Source: Streptomyces nigrescens
GTDB taxonomy: Bacteria; Actinomycetota; Actinomycetes; Streptomycetales; Streptomycetaceae
Direction: 5' to 3'
Assembly: GCA_024349765.1 (NCBI GenBank)
Contig: AP026073.1
Span: 6,510,001 to 6,574,000, forward strand
DNA length: 64,000 nucleotides
Both the position numbers and the translations under genes were made by a program. Within the stretch, counting starts at the first letter, position 1. Every line of letters begins with the position of its first letter. The notes beneath the pieces are model-generated. The model was not told the origin of the DNA. It did no database searches and worked only from the letters and a program-made list of their open reading frames with translations. Below, one piece after another: positions 51,095 through 60,226 of the stretch.

Positions 51095-51622
51095 TCATCC
51101 GCCAACTCGGCCGGGCCGGGCGCCCGTCGTGCGCATCTGGGCCGCGGTGGCACAGATCACAGCCACCAGGATGCCGCCCAGCAGGAAGACGTAGGAGCCG
51201 GCGCCCGGGCCGAACAGGAAGTCGCCTTCCGGCCGGACGTCGCTCAGCAGCAGGAACACCGTCACCAGCCAGGCCGCGCCGGGCACCAGCGCGCCGGCGG
51301 TGGTGCCAGTCGCCCGGGTACCGCCGTAGAAGAGGCCGCCGACGGCCGCCAGCGCCAGCACCAATCCGCCCGGGAACCAGGCGGCTTGCACCAGCGTCCC
51401 GGCCAGCGCCACCAGCACGCCCGCGACCAGGAGCAGCACGTATATGCCGATTCGTCCGGGGGTGAGCGGTGCCGGTCCGGCCGCGGGCGCGGCGGGCACG
51501 CCGGACCCCCTGCGAGCCCCGGACCCACCACCGGACGCCGCGCGGGACCGCTGCCCCTTGCCCGCGCCGCCCTTGCCGCCGTCAGCGGCCGCGCCGCCGT
51601 TGCCGCCCTTCGCCGTGCTCAT
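51095..51622 (-). CDS. DUF6113 family membrane protein
   Basis: 175 residues from ATG 51622, overlapping the mshB stop by 4 bp. A Gly/Ser-rich cytoplasmic tail of about 50 residues precedes four membrane helices (about 55-75, 80-98, 107-125, 135-155). A streptomycete family of unknown function, apparently always coupled to mshB, so it may help mycothiol synthesis or export. Confidence 0.87.
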   Translation of the reverse strand: MSTAKGGNGGAAADGGKGGAGKGQRSRAASGGGSGARRGSGVPAAPAAGPAPLTPGRIGIYVLLLVAGVLVALAGTLVQAAWFPGGLVLALAAVGGLFYGGTRATGTTAGALVPGAAWLVTVFLLLSDVRPEGDFLFGPGAGSYVFLLGGILVAVICATAAQMRTTGARPGRVGG

Positions 51623-52560
51623 TCCGCCGCCTCCTCAATCCGGGCACTGTCCTCCATACCCACCATTTCGCCGGTACCCGCGAAGAGGTCGTCCTCACGA
51701 TCCCCGGCCACCGCCCCCGGAACGCCGTGCACCAGCCGATAGTGCTCCGTGCCGAACAGCGGCTGCCCCAAGTCGTTGGAGAGCGCGAAGAACGGCCCGT
51801 CGACCGCGATCTGGGTGTAGTGGGCGCGCATCGCCGCGGCCTTGGCGGCGGCGTACTCCGGGCCGCCGGAAATCGAGGCGGTGACCTCGGAGTCCGGCAC
51901 CACCCCCGGTACGTCGTCGACGGTGGCCACGCCGGGGAAGCCGTGCCCGGCCGCCTGCAGCCGCGCGAAGCCCTCCTCGACCACGGAACGGGGGTTGCAG
52001 TTCCAGTAAATCTTCCCGATCGCATACGCGCCGCCCAGCTCCGGCCGGAAATCCGCCTGCGCGGCCAACTCGGCGCCGCGCATGGCCACGCGGTGCGCCT
52101 TGATGTGGTCGGGGTGGCCGTATCCGCCGTTCGGGTCATAGGTGACCAGGACCTGCGGCCGGACCTCACGGATGACGGCCACCAGATCGGCGGCCGCCGC
52201 GTCGAGCGGGGCCTGCCAGAAGGAGTCGGGCCGATCGTTCTGCGGGGCGCCCATCATGCCGGAGTCGCGGTACCGGCCCGGCGCGCCGAGGAAGCGGTGG
52301 TCGGTGACGCCCAGCTCGGCCATGGCGGCGGCCAGCTCACCGTCGCGGTACGGGCCGAGGGTGTCGTCCCGGTCCGGCGCGAGATGCGCGAGCTCGGGCG
52401 GGATCACCTCGCCCTCCTCGCCGCGCGTGCAGGTGACGAGGGTGACCAGCGCGCCCTCGGCCGCGTACTTGGCCATGGTCACGCCGTTGTTGATCGACTC
52501 GTCGTCCGGATGGGCGTGGACCAGCAGGAGACGACGGGCGGAGGGAGGGTGCGCGGTCAT
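51619..52560 (-). CDS. mshB: Mycothiol deacetylase MshB
   Basis: 313 residues from ATG 52560. The LmbE-type zinc site has A-H-P-D-D-E with His17 and Asp20, and His152 in G-H-P-D-H-I. It removes the acetyl group from GlcNAc-inositol in mycothiol synthesis, giving the actinobacterial antioxidant thiol. Stop overlaps DUF6113 (ATGA). The usual GGGAAT-type SigR promoter is not evident upstream. Confidence 0.93.
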   Translation of the reverse strand: MTAHPPSARRLLLVHAHPDDESINNGVTMAKYAAEGALVTLVTCTRGEEGEVIPPELAHLAPDRDDTLGPYRDGELAAAMAELGVTDHRFLGAPGRYRDSGMMGAPQNDRPDSFWQAPLDAAAADLVAVIREVRPQVLVTYDPNGGYGHPDHIKAHRVAMRGAELAAQADFRPELGGAYAIGKIYWNCNPRSVVEEGFARLQAAGHGFPGVATVDDVPGVVPDSEVTASISGGPEYAAAKAAAMRAHYTQIAVDGPFFALSNDLGQPLFGTEHYRLVHGVPGAVAGDREDDLFAGTGEMVGMEDSARIEEAAE

Positions 52561-52630
52561 GCGGACAAGCCTACGAGCCGCCGCCGACACCCTCACCCCG
52601 CGCTCGGGCCCCGCCGACCGGGGACCGGCC

Positions 52631-52686
52631 GGAACGCACCGCGCAGGACGTGCCGCCCGGAACGCACCGCTCAGGACGTGCCGCCC
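52631..52686. repeat. Two 28-bp tandem repeats
   Basis: Copies at 52631-52658 and 52659-52686 are identical except at one base (G at 52643 against T at 52671). They lie between mshB and the small membrane protein gene. No coding meaning seen. Confidence 0.85.
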
Positions 52687-52688
52687 GG

Positions 52689-52716
52689 CCCGCTGCTCAG
52701 GACCCGCTGCTCAGAA
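52689..52716. repeat. Two 14-bp tandem repeats over a gene end
   Basis: CCCGCTGCTCAGGA (52689-52702) and CCCGCTGCTCAGAA (52703-52716). The second copy holds the stop codon (52711-52713) of the small membrane gene, and the first has the same TCA just outside. Adjacent to the 28-bp repeats. Confidence 0.8.
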
Positions 52717-52905
52717 CTTGATGCCGCCGATCATGCTGGCGACGTTCGTCGTCAGCTGCTTGACCGTCGGTGCGATGGACGAGCTGGCCAGATAGAAGCC
52801 CAGCAACATACAGATGAAGGCATGCGCGGCCTTCAGCCCGGACTTCTTGACGAGCAAGAAGACGATGATCGCCAGCAGCACCACCGCCGAAATCGAGAGT
52901 GCCAC
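52711..52905 (-). CDS. Small membrane protein (64 aa)
   Basis: Starts at GTG 52905 behind GGAGGTGAG, an excellent ribosome-binding site. Two membrane helices (about 1-20 and 28-45: A-F-I-C-M-L-L-G-F-Y-L-A) are joined by a K-K-S-G-L-K-A-A turn, with a short hydrophilic end. A common type of streptomycete small membrane protein; function unknown. Divergent from the S9 peptidase gene. Confidence 0.8.
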   Translation of the reverse strand: MALSISAVVLLAIIVFLLVKKSGLKAAHAFICMLLGFYLASSSIAPTVKQLTTNVASMIGGIKF

Positions 52906-53173
52906 GGCGGCTCACCTCCAAGTATCCACGGCCCGAACAGAGTTGATGGTGCACGGACCGCGGTCGCGGACCCGCACACCGGGGTATGCCAAGGGCTCTT
53001 TACCCCGTACCCACTACGCGCAAGGGATCATAACTTTCCGTCCAAGCGCATAAGTCGGAGCACGGAAGCAGACCGGGGGCGCACACGATCTTCACGAGCG
53101 CGACGCGGTGAGCCGGACAATCCCCCACTCACGAACCGGCCCGATCCGGGGGCACCTCGCCTAGGCTCGGCCC

Positions 53174-55360
53174 ATGACCGGACAGCCTTCGTTTCCGCGG
53201 CAGTACGCCCGTACGCAGCGCTTCACCCTGGGCGCCCCGCGCAGCTACACCGTCTCCCCCGACGCCGCGCGGATCGTCTTCCTCCGTTCTCCCTCGGGCA
53301 CCGAGCGCAGCCAGCAGCTGTGGGTGCTGGACCTGGACGAGGGGCGGGAGTTCACCGCCGCCGATCCCGCGGCCCTGCTGGCCGGTGCCGAGGAGGACCT
53401 CTCCCCGCAGGAGCGGGCGCGCCGCGAGCGCAGCCGGGAGAGTTCGGCGGGCATCGTGGGCTATGCCACGGACGCCGCCGTGGAGTTGGCGGCGTTCCCG
53501 CTCTCCGGCCGGCTGTTCGTCTCCGAGCTGCGGGCCGGCACCACGCGTGAACTCCCGGTGCCGGGCCCGGTGGTGGACCCCCGGCCGTCCCCGGACGGCC
53601 GGCACGTCGCCTTCGTGGCGGAGGGCCGGCTGCGGGTGGTCGCGGTGGACGGCGCGACGACCTCGGACGGCGACGGGACGACGGACGGCGGCGGGACGGC
53701 GGACCGGGTGCTGGCCGAGCCGGACGGGCCCGAGGTGACCTGGGGCCTCGCGGAGTTCATCGCGGCCGAGGAAATGGGGCGGTACCGGGGCTTCTGGTGG
53801 TCCCCGGACAGCGACGCGGTGCTGGCCGCGCGGGTGGACGAGGCGCCGGTGCGGCGCTGGTGGATCTCCGACCCGGCGCACCCGGACCGCGAGCCCGCCC
53901 GGATCGCGTACCCGGCCGCCGGCACCGCCAACGCCGAGGTCTCGTTGTCCCTGTTCGGGCTGGACGGCTCGCGCACCGACATCGACTGGGACCGCGCGCG
54001 CTACCCCTATCTCGCCCGCGTCCACTGGTCCGCGGCCGGCCCGCCGCTGCTCCTCGTCCAGGCCCGGGACCAGCGCGACCAGCGCTACCTGACGGTCGAC
54101 ACCGCGACCGGCGCGACCCGGACGGTGCACGAGGACGAGGACGAGGCGTGGGTCGAGCCGTTCCCCGGGGTGCCCGCCTGGACGCCGGACGGCCGGCTGG
54201 TGCGGATCGCCGACGAGGGCGGCGCGCGCAAGCTGTTCGTCGGCGACCGGCCGCTGACCGGGGCGCCGCTGCACGTACGGGCGGTGCTGGACATCGGCGA
54301 GGAGGACGTGCTGTTCTCCGCGAGCGGCGCCGACATGCACGACATCGGCGTCTACCGCGCCTGGTTCCGCGGCAGCGGCGACCAGGGCGGCTGGGAGCGG
54401 GTGGGCGACCGGCCGTACCCGACGGTGTCCTCCGCGGTGCGCGGCGGCGAGCTGACCGTGCTCTCCCAGACGTCGCTGGAGCGCCCCGGCACCCAGGTGG
54501 ACGTGGTCCGGCTGGATCCGGACGGCGGCGAGAAGACCCTCGCCACGATCGGCTCGTACGCCGAGGAGCCGGCGCTCACCGCCCGACCCCGGCTGGTCCT
54601 GGCCGGCGAGCGGGAGATCCCGTGCGCGGTGCTGCTGCCCGACGGCTACGCGGAGGGCGACGGTCCGCTGCCGGTGCTGCTGGACCCGTACGGCGGTCCG
54701 CACGGCCAGCGGGTGGTCGCCGCGCACAACGCGCATCTGACGTCGCAGTGGTTCGCCGACCAGGGGTTCGCGGTGATCGTCGCGGACGGCCGGGGCACCC
54801 CGGGCCGCTCCCCCGGCTGGGAGAAGGCGGTCTCCCGGCGGCTGGCCGAGATCACCCTGGACGACCAGGTGCACGCGCTGCAGGCACTGGCCGGATCCTT
54901 TCCCCTGGACCTCGGGCGGGTGGCGATCCGCGGCTGGTCCTTCGGCGGCTATCTGGCGGGGCTGGCCGCGCTGCGCCGGCCCGATGTCTTCCATGCCGCG
55001 GTGGTCGGCGCCCCGGTGACCGACCTCCGGCTGTACGACACCCACTACCAGGAGCGGTACCTCGGCCACCCGGACGAGGAACCGGCCGTCTACGCGGAGA
55101 ACTCACTGGTCACGGACGAGGGGCTGGCCGGGGCGAAGGAACCGCACCGCCCGATGCTGATCGTGCACGGCCTGGCCGACGACAACGTGGTCGTCGCCCA
55201 CTCACTGCGGCTGTCCTCGGCCCTGCTGGCCGCCGGCCGGCCGCACGAGGTCCTGCCGCTGTCCGGCGTGACCCATATGACGCCCCAGGAACAGGTGACC
55301 GAAAACCTGCTGCTCCTCCAGGTCGACTTCCTCAAGCGGTCACTGGGGATGCGGGCCTGA
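53174..55360 (+). CDS. S9 family peptidase (DPP IV type)
   Basis: 728 residues. An N-terminal beta-propeller (about 60-470) precedes an alpha/beta-hydrolase domain with the triad Ser589 (G-W-S-F-G-G-Y), Asp669 or Asp670 (G-L-A-D-D-N-V-V) and His701 (G-V-T-H-M-T). No signal peptide is visible, so it probably trims proline-containing or other short peptides in the cytoplasm, perhaps those imported by the nearby transporters. Ends just before a converging membrane-protein gene. Confidence 0.92.
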   Translation: MTGQPSFPRQYARTQRFTLGAPRSYTVSPDAARIVFLRSPSGTERSQQLWVLDLDEGREFTAADPAALLAGAEEDLSPQERARRERSRESSAGIVGYATDAAVELAAFPLSGRLFVSELRAGTTRELPVPGPVVDPRPSPDGRHVAFVAEGRLRVVAVDGATTSDGDGTTDGGGTADRVLAEPDGPEVTWGLAEFIAAEEMGRYRGFWWSPDSDAVLAARVDEAPVRRWWISDPAHPDREPARIAYPAAGTANAEVSLSLFGLDGSRTDIDWDRARYPYLARVHWSAAGPPLLLVQARDQRDQRYLTVDTATGATRTVHEDEDEAWVEPFPGVPAWTPDGRLVRIADEGGARKLFVGDRPLTGAPLHVRAVLDIGEEDVLFSASGADMHDIGVYRAWFRGSGDQGGWERVGDRPYPTVSSAVRGGELTVLSQTSLERPGTQVDVVRLDPDGGEKTLATIGSYAEEPALTARPRLVLAGEREIPCAVLLPDGYAEGDGPLPVLLDPYGGPHGQRVVAAHNAHLTSQWFADQGFAVIVADGRGTPGRSPGWEKAVSRRLAEITLDDQVHALQALAGSFPLDLGRVAIRGWSFGGYLAGLAALRRPDVFHAAVVGAPVTDLRLYDTHYQERYLGHPDEEPAVYAENSLVTDEGLAGAKEPHRPMLIVHGLADDNVVVAHSLRLSSALLAAGRPHEVLPLSGVTHMTPQEQVTENLLLLQVDFLKRSLGMRA

Positions 55361-55512
55361 CCGAGGTCGCCGCTCCGCCGTCGGCGCCTTGACGCGGGAA
55401 TACCCCCGCACCCCCGCCCCGTTGCGGCCCCGAAGGGGCGCACGCGTCCCCTACGGGATCCGTTCGACCGCCCCCCAGGGCCCCGGCCGACCCACCCACC
55501 CCGCCCCGTGGT

Positions 55513-56634
55513 TCACCAGCCCGGCGGGAGGGTGGTCGGCGGGGGCGGGGCGTGCGGGGGCCGGGCCTCGCCCGGGGCGGAGCCGTAGGCGTGTACCTCG
55601 TCCGGGTCCGCGGCGGGCGGCGGCAGGCCGGGCCGGGCCGCGGCGATCAGCACGAGCGGGCCCGCGGCCGCCGACAGGGCCGCCGCGGCGAGCCCGAGCT
55701 GGGCCCCGCCCGGCAGCACCGCCAACCGCCCGAACTCCCCCGCGCGCATGGCGAGGGCGAGCGCCACCGCACCGTGCACGGCCAGCAGTGCCCCGGCGGC
55801 GGCCGTCGCCGGCCGGGCCCAGGCGGCCCGGCGGAACGCGGCCGCCGCGGCGGCCAGCGCCAACAGCGCCAGCACCGCCGCCTCCCAGTCGGCCGGGGGC
55901 TCCAGCAGGGCCCCTACGGCGCCCGTCCCGCCGGTCAGCCGCCTGCCGTACGCCTCGCCGCCGAGCCGTACCCAGTGGTGGATCTCCCGGGCCGTCAGGG
56001 CCAGTCCCGCGACGGCCAGGAGGAGGCCGGCGACGACCGCCGGCCCCTTGTGCGGCCGGCCGGCCGGGCCGGGGTCCGTCCCGTACGGCACCGCGTGCAC
56101 GACCCCGTACGCCGAGGACGCCACCTCGGGCAGGGCGTCGGTACGACGTCCGCCGGGCCGGCCCGGGCGCCCGCGCCGCCGGACCGCACCGGCCGCCACC
56201 GCGCACAGCACCGCCGCCGCCACGAGCTGGGCCGCGGCGGTCGCCCGGGTCCAGGTCAGCAGCCGGTCGTCCTGAACAGGCAGCCGGGCCGCCGCCGTCC
56301 ACAGCACCGGCAGCCGCAGCAGGGCGGTGCCGGCCGCGAGGGAGCACAGGGCGCCGGCGGCCACGGACGGGGCGGGGGCCCGGTGCCGTACGGCCGCCGC
56401 GGCGGCCGGCGCGCCGAGCACCAGCAGCGGGTCCAGGGCCGAGGTGGCCCAGACGGTGTCCCCGCCCGGGCGGAGGGCCGCGCCGCACCAGTGCCGCCAC
56501 AGGTCCGCGCCCTGCCCGGCGACGGTGAGGTCCCGGACGATCCAGCCGGCGCCGGACAGCGCGAGCAGCACGCAGAGCCAAGTGGCGGCGCGGCGCCTGC
56601 CGTTGGTGAGAAAGCTGTCCCGCTCTGTGGACAC
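55513..56634 (-). CDS. Multi-pass membrane protein of unknown function
   Basis: 373 residues from GTG 56634. Eight to nine hydrophobic segments separated by Arg/Pro-rich loops; Ala and Leu dominate, the C-terminus is Pro-rich. No motif identifies an activity. Codon use fits the surroundings, so it looks like a real gene, although alignment would be needed to be sure. Converges on the S9 peptidase. Confidence 0.75.
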   Translation of the reverse strand: MSTERDSFLTNGRRRAATWLCVLLALSGAGWIVRDLTVAGQGADLWRHWCGAALRPGGDTVWATSALDPLLVLGAPAAAAAVRHRAPAPSVAAGALCSLAAGTALLRLPVLWTAAARLPVQDDRLLTWTRATAAAQLVAAAVLCAVAAGAVRRRGRPGRPGGRRTDALPEVASSAYGVVHAVPYGTDPGPAGRPHKGPAVVAGLLLAVAGLALTAREIHHWVRLGGEAYGRRLTGGTGAVGALLEPPADWEAAVLALLALAAAAAAFRRAAWARPATAAAGALLAVHGAVALALAMRAGEFGRLAVLPGGAQLGLAAAALSAAAGPLVLIAAARPGLPPPAADPDEVHAYGSAPGEARPPHAPPPPTTLPPGW

Positions 56635-57140
56635 GGCCCGTCCCCCGTCCGTGTCGGTGTGCCGGGTGGCCTCGGGCGCCGCGGGGATGCGGCGTCCACC
56701 GCAGATCTACTCCACTACCGGCGCGGGCACAACAGACCGGGACGAGGTGCGGCGACGGGCCGCCGCGCCGCGGGGACGAAATACCCCGAAACGGCAACCG
56801 GCCGGGCCGCCACCTGGCGTCCCGGCCGGTCCACGGCACCCGCACGGCCGTACGTTGTTCATCATGGCGCGTCCGTATATCGGTGTTGCGACAGTCAAGT
56901 TACCGTCAAGTAAAAGCATTTGGTGCGCATTTGTCCCCCATGTCGCATATCGCGCCCCCCTGTCAAGCACGCCCTGGCGTCGATCTGCGCAATCTTCGCT
57001 CAAGAAGTAGACGACCTGTTCGCGAGCACACCCGATCCCCTTGACTCCGCCATAAATCACTTGCGAAAGTCCGCTCATCCAGCGGTGCGAATCGACACCG
57101 CTTCACGTTCCAAGAGAACTCGGCGCGGGGGCACTTCGCG
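56635..57140. other. Regulatory gap before bldKA-like operon
   Basis: 506 bp, AT-richer at 56860-57060. GTCAAGT occurs twice at 56894-56900 and 56905-56911, 11 bp apart, with a third GTCAAG at 56962-56967; TTGACT at 57039-57044 resembles a -35 but without a good -10. Contains no ORF I believe; a 123-codon minus-strand frame at 56707-57078 lacks streptomycete codon bias. Confidence 0.5.
56894..56911 (+). promoter_or_regulatory. GTCAAGT direct repeats upstream of bldKA
   Basis: Two GTCAAGT copies 11 bp apart, about 230 bp before the operon. One helical turn spacing is what a dimeric or tandem activator such as a PhoP-type regulator would use. Inference from sequence only. Confidence 0.4.
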
Positions 57141-58175
57141 ATGACTAGTCCATCCCAGACCGCCGCTGACAGGTCCGACACCCCAGGGCTTGGATCCGGC
57201 GGCCTGAAGAAGGAAAAGAAGGGCAAGGGCGGTGAGCTCGTCGGCCGTTCCCCCGGCCAATTGATGTGGACGCGCTTCAAGCGCGACCGCACCGGCATGA
57301 TCTGCGCGATCGTCGTACTCGCCTTCTTCGTCATCGCGGCACTGGCCCCGGTGATCAGTGCGCTGTACGGCAAGGACCCGTACACCCTCTACGGCAGCGA
57401 CGACCCGAATCTCCTCGATGAATTCGGCTATCCGGCCGGACCCAACGGCGGGATCTCCCCGGAGCATTGGTTCGGCATCGAGCCGCAGCTGGGCCGCGAT
57501 GTGTTCATGCGGCTGGTCTACGGCATGCGGATGTCGCTCGGCATCTCCGTCGCGGTGACCCTCCTGACCGTGGTCACCGGCATCATCATCGGCATCACCG
57601 CCGGCTACATCGGCGGCAAGACGGACTACTTCCTCAGCCGGGTGATCGACTTCCTGCTGGCGTTCCCGAGCCAGCTGACCTTCGTGGCCTTCATGCCGGT
57701 CGTGGTGGCGCTCTTCGTGCCGCCGGGCGACGAGACCCCGACCTATGTACGGGTCTGCGCCCTGATCATCGTGCAGTGGTCCCTGGGCTGGATGGGTCTG
57801 GCCCGACTGCTCCGCGGCCAGGTGCTCTCCCTGCGCGAGCGGGAGTTCGTCGAGGCCGCGAAGATCACCGGCGCCTCGCCCTGGCGGATCATCCGCAAGG
57901 AACTGCTGCCGAACGTCGTCACTCCGGTGCTGGTGCAGGGCACCTACATGCTGCCCCTCTTCGTGACCGCGGAGGCGGGTCTGTCCTTCCTGGGCGTCGG
58001 CATCGTCGAGCCGACCCCGGACTGGGGTGCGCTGTTCCAGGCGGGCGCGCGCTTCTACGAGAACGACCCGACCTTCCTGCTCATCCCCGCCGTGGCCATG
58101 GTGGTCTTCGTGCTCTGCTTCAACCTGCTCGGAGACTCGGTACGCGACGCCTTCGATCCCAAGTCCGGGCGCTGA
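57141..58175 (+). CDS. bldKA: BldKA-like oligopeptide permease (DppC type)
   Basis: 344 residues from ATG 57141. A Lys-rich cytoplasmic start precedes six helices, with H-W-F-G-I-E-P-Q-L-G-R-D-V-F-M-R-L-V-Y-G, the EAA loop A-A-K-I-T-G-A-S-P-W-R-I-I-R-K-E-L-L-P and S-F-L-G-V-G-I-V-E-P. First gene of the operon permease-SBP-permease-ATPase-ATPase, the order of bldKABCDE of S. coelicolor, an oligopeptide importer needed for aerial growth. Assignment rests on that order. Confidence 0.85.
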   Translation: MTSPSQTAADRSDTPGLGSGGLKKEKKGKGGELVGRSPGQLMWTRFKRDRTGMICAIVVLAFFVIAALAPVISALYGKDPYTLYGSDDPNLLDEFGYPAGPNGGISPEHWFGIEPQLGRDVFMRLVYGMRMSLGISVAVTLLTVVTGIIIGITAGYIGGKTDYFLSRVIDFLLAFPSQLTFVAFMPVVVALFVPPGDETPTYVRVCALIIVQWSLGWMGLARLLRGQVLSLREREFVEAAKITGASPWRIIRKELLPNVVTPVLVQGTYMLPLFVTAEAGLSFLGVGIVEPTPDWGALFQAGARFYENDPTFLLIPAVAMVVFVLCFNLLGDSVRDAFDPKSGR

Positions 58176-58284
58176 TCGTCCGCTTGAGGGGGCTTGCTGT
58201 CACCCCACCCGTCCGGGCCTGTCCCGGGATGCGTCAGACAGCACATCTGGACCCACCAACTGACAGGCAGGTGCTTGGAACCCC

Positions 58285-60084
58285 ATGAACGCACTTTCTA
58301 CGCGCAGAGCACGCGCGGCGATCGTGGCCCTCGCGGCCGGATCGCTCGCGCTCACCGGCTGCAGCGGCGGCAGCAACAACAACAAGGACAAGGCGCAGAC
58401 CGACGCGGACGCCGCGGCCCAGGCCAAGACGATCCCGATGGGCACCGCCGCCGACTCCACCGGCCCGGCCGTCGCCGTCAAGGGTGCCCGCAACGGCGGC
58501 ACCATCCGCGTGTACCAGCGTGACAGCTACAACCACCTGGACCCGGGTCAGATGTACGTCAGCGACATGAAGGCGCTGTCGCAGCTGATCTTCCGCGGGC
58601 TGACCGCCTTCAAGCAGGACGACAAGGGCAACGCCAAGGTCGTCGGTGACCTCGCCACCGACGCCGGCCAGATGTCCGACGGCGGCAAGACCTGGAAGTA
58701 CACGCTCAAGGACGGCATCAAGTTCGAGGACGGCAAGCCGATCACCTCGAAGGACATCCGCCACTCCATAGAGCGTCTGTACGCCAAGTTCATCACCGAC
58801 GGCCCGACCTACGTCCAGACCTGGCTGTCGGGCGCCGGCACCACGTACCGCAAGGCGCTGCCGGACGGTCCGTACAAGGGCGACCACCTGCCCAAGAGCG
58901 TCCTGGACACGCCGGACGACAAGACCATCATCTTCCACTTCAAGAAGCCGCAGTCGCAGCTGCCGTACGCGCTGACGATGCCCGGCTACAGCGTGGTCCC
59001 GGACAGCGCCAAGGACACCAAGGACGCCTACGACGTGGCGCCGGTGTGCTCCGGTCCGTACAAGATCGCGTCGTTCAAGTCCGGCAAGTCCATGCAGCTG
59101 GTGCGCAACAAGAACTGGGACGCGAAGACCGACCCGGTCCACCACCAGTACCCGGACGGCTTCAACATCACCTTCAACCACCAGGCGTCGGACTCCACCA
59201 AGCGCCTGATGGCCGACCAGGGTGAGGCCAAGAACGCGGTGAGCTTCACCAACGCGGTGGACCCCACGCTGACCAAGGACGTGCTGAACAACGCCAGCGC
59301 CAGCAAGCGCATGGTGCAGGGCTACCAGCCCTACGTCTGGCAGATGAACTTCAACATGGACCGCCTGAAGGACAAGCGGATCCGTGACGCGATCACCTAC
59401 GCGCTGCCGGACCAGCAGCTCGTCCGCCTCAACGGCGGCAGCTACGGCGGTGAGATCGCCGGCGGTCTGCTCGCGCCGACCGTCGCGGGCTACAAGAAGG
59501 GCTACGACCCCTACGGCAAGCTCTCGCACCCCAACGGTGAGCCGGAGAAGGCCAAGAAGCTCCTCAAGGAGGCCGGCAAGACGGGCATGAAGCTCGTCTA
59601 CGCCTACTCCAACACCGAGTCCCGCCAGAAGGAAGCCGTCGCCATCGAGGACGCGCTGACCAAGGCCGGCTTCAACGTGCAGAAGAAGGAGGTCGACGCG
59701 GCCTCCTGGTACGAGCAGATGGGCAAGGTCGACAACGGCTTCGACATCTACATGACCGGCTGGGGCCAGGACTGGCCGGACGCCTCGACCGTGATCCCGC
59801 CGTCGTACGACGGCACCACGATCCAGGACGGCGCCTCGAACTACTCCCACGTCAACGACAAGCACGTGAACTCCGAGATCGCCCGCATCTCCGAGATCAC
59901 CGACGTCAAGAAGGCGACCGAGGAGTGGCAGAAGCTGCACCAGTACATCGTGGAGAAGGTCAACCCGGCCGCGCCGGCCTTCTACACCAAGGTGCTCCAG
60001 CTGTACGGCTCGAACGTCGGTGGCATCCGCTACAACCTGGATGTCAGCTACCTCGACCCGAACACGCTGTACCTGAAGAAGTAG
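58285..60084 (+). CDS. bldKB: BldKB-like oligopeptide-binding lipoprotein
   Basis: 599 residues from ATG 58285. Lipoprotein signal with L-T-G-C and Cys26; the mature protein is a family 5 solute-binding fold with W-K-Y-T-L-K-D-G-I-K-F-E-D-G and C-S-G-P-Y-K. It binds extracellular peptides for uptake. The S. coelicolor counterpart BldKB imports a developmental signal. Hairpins follow between this gene and the next permease, which could keep more of this product than of the channel proteins. Confidence 0.85.
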   Translation: MNALSTRRARAAIVALAAGSLALTGCSGGSNNNKDKAQTDADAAAQAKTIPMGTAADSTGPAVAVKGARNGGTIRVYQRDSYNHLDPGQMYVSDMKALSQLIFRGLTAFKQDDKGNAKVVGDLATDAGQMSDGGKTWKYTLKDGIKFEDGKPITSKDIRHSIERLYAKFITDGPTYVQTWLSGAGTTYRKALPDGPYKGDHLPKSVLDTPDDKTIIFHFKKPQSQLPYALTMPGYSVVPDSAKDTKDAYDVAPVCSGPYKIASFKSGKSMQLVRNKNWDAKTDPVHHQYPDGFNITFNHQASDSTKRLMADQGEAKNAVSFTNAVDPTLTKDVLNNASASKRMVQGYQPYVWQMNFNMDRLKDKRIRDAITYALPDQQLVRLNGGSYGGEIAGGLLAPTVAGYKKGYDPYGKLSHPNGEPEKAKKLLKEAGKTGMKLVYAYSNTESRQKEAVAIEDALTKAGFNVQKKEVDAASWYEQMGKVDNGFDIYMTGWGQDWPDASTVIPPSYDGTTIQDGASNYSHVNDKHVNSEIARISEITDVKKATEEWQKLHQYIVEKVNPAAPAFYTKVLQLYGSNVGGIRYNLDVSYLDPNTLYLKK

Positions 60085-60089
60085 CAGGA

Positions 60090-60165
60090 GCGGTTGCCCC
60101 TTGAGGCAACCGCCCGACGAAGGCACTCCGGAGAGCGCGCACACGGCGGAACGCGCGCCCTCCGG
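60090..60165 (+). terminator. Hairpin pair between bldKB and bldKC
   Basis: GCGGTTGCC (60090-60098) pairs perfectly with GGCAACCGC (60105-60113), six bases after the bldKB stop. A second, imperfect stem (CCGGAG at 60128-60133 with CTCCGG at 60160-60165, and GCGCGC at 60135-60140 with 60153-60158) follows. Likely attenuates transcription or stabilises the bldKB message. Confidence 0.65.
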
Positions 60166-60226
60166 GGTCTTCGTCCGCCACCCCTCACGCCCACTGCCGC
60201 CGCCGTCCTGAGAGCAGCGAACTGCC

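Noticed and set aside
53129-55069. Long minus-strand frame opposite the S9 peptidase
   Set aside because: Shadow of the peptidase gene, composition typical of antisense frames.
56707-57078. A 123-codon frame on the minus strand before bldKA
   Set aside because: No streptomycete third-position bias, no ribosome-binding site, and it would occupy the promoter region.
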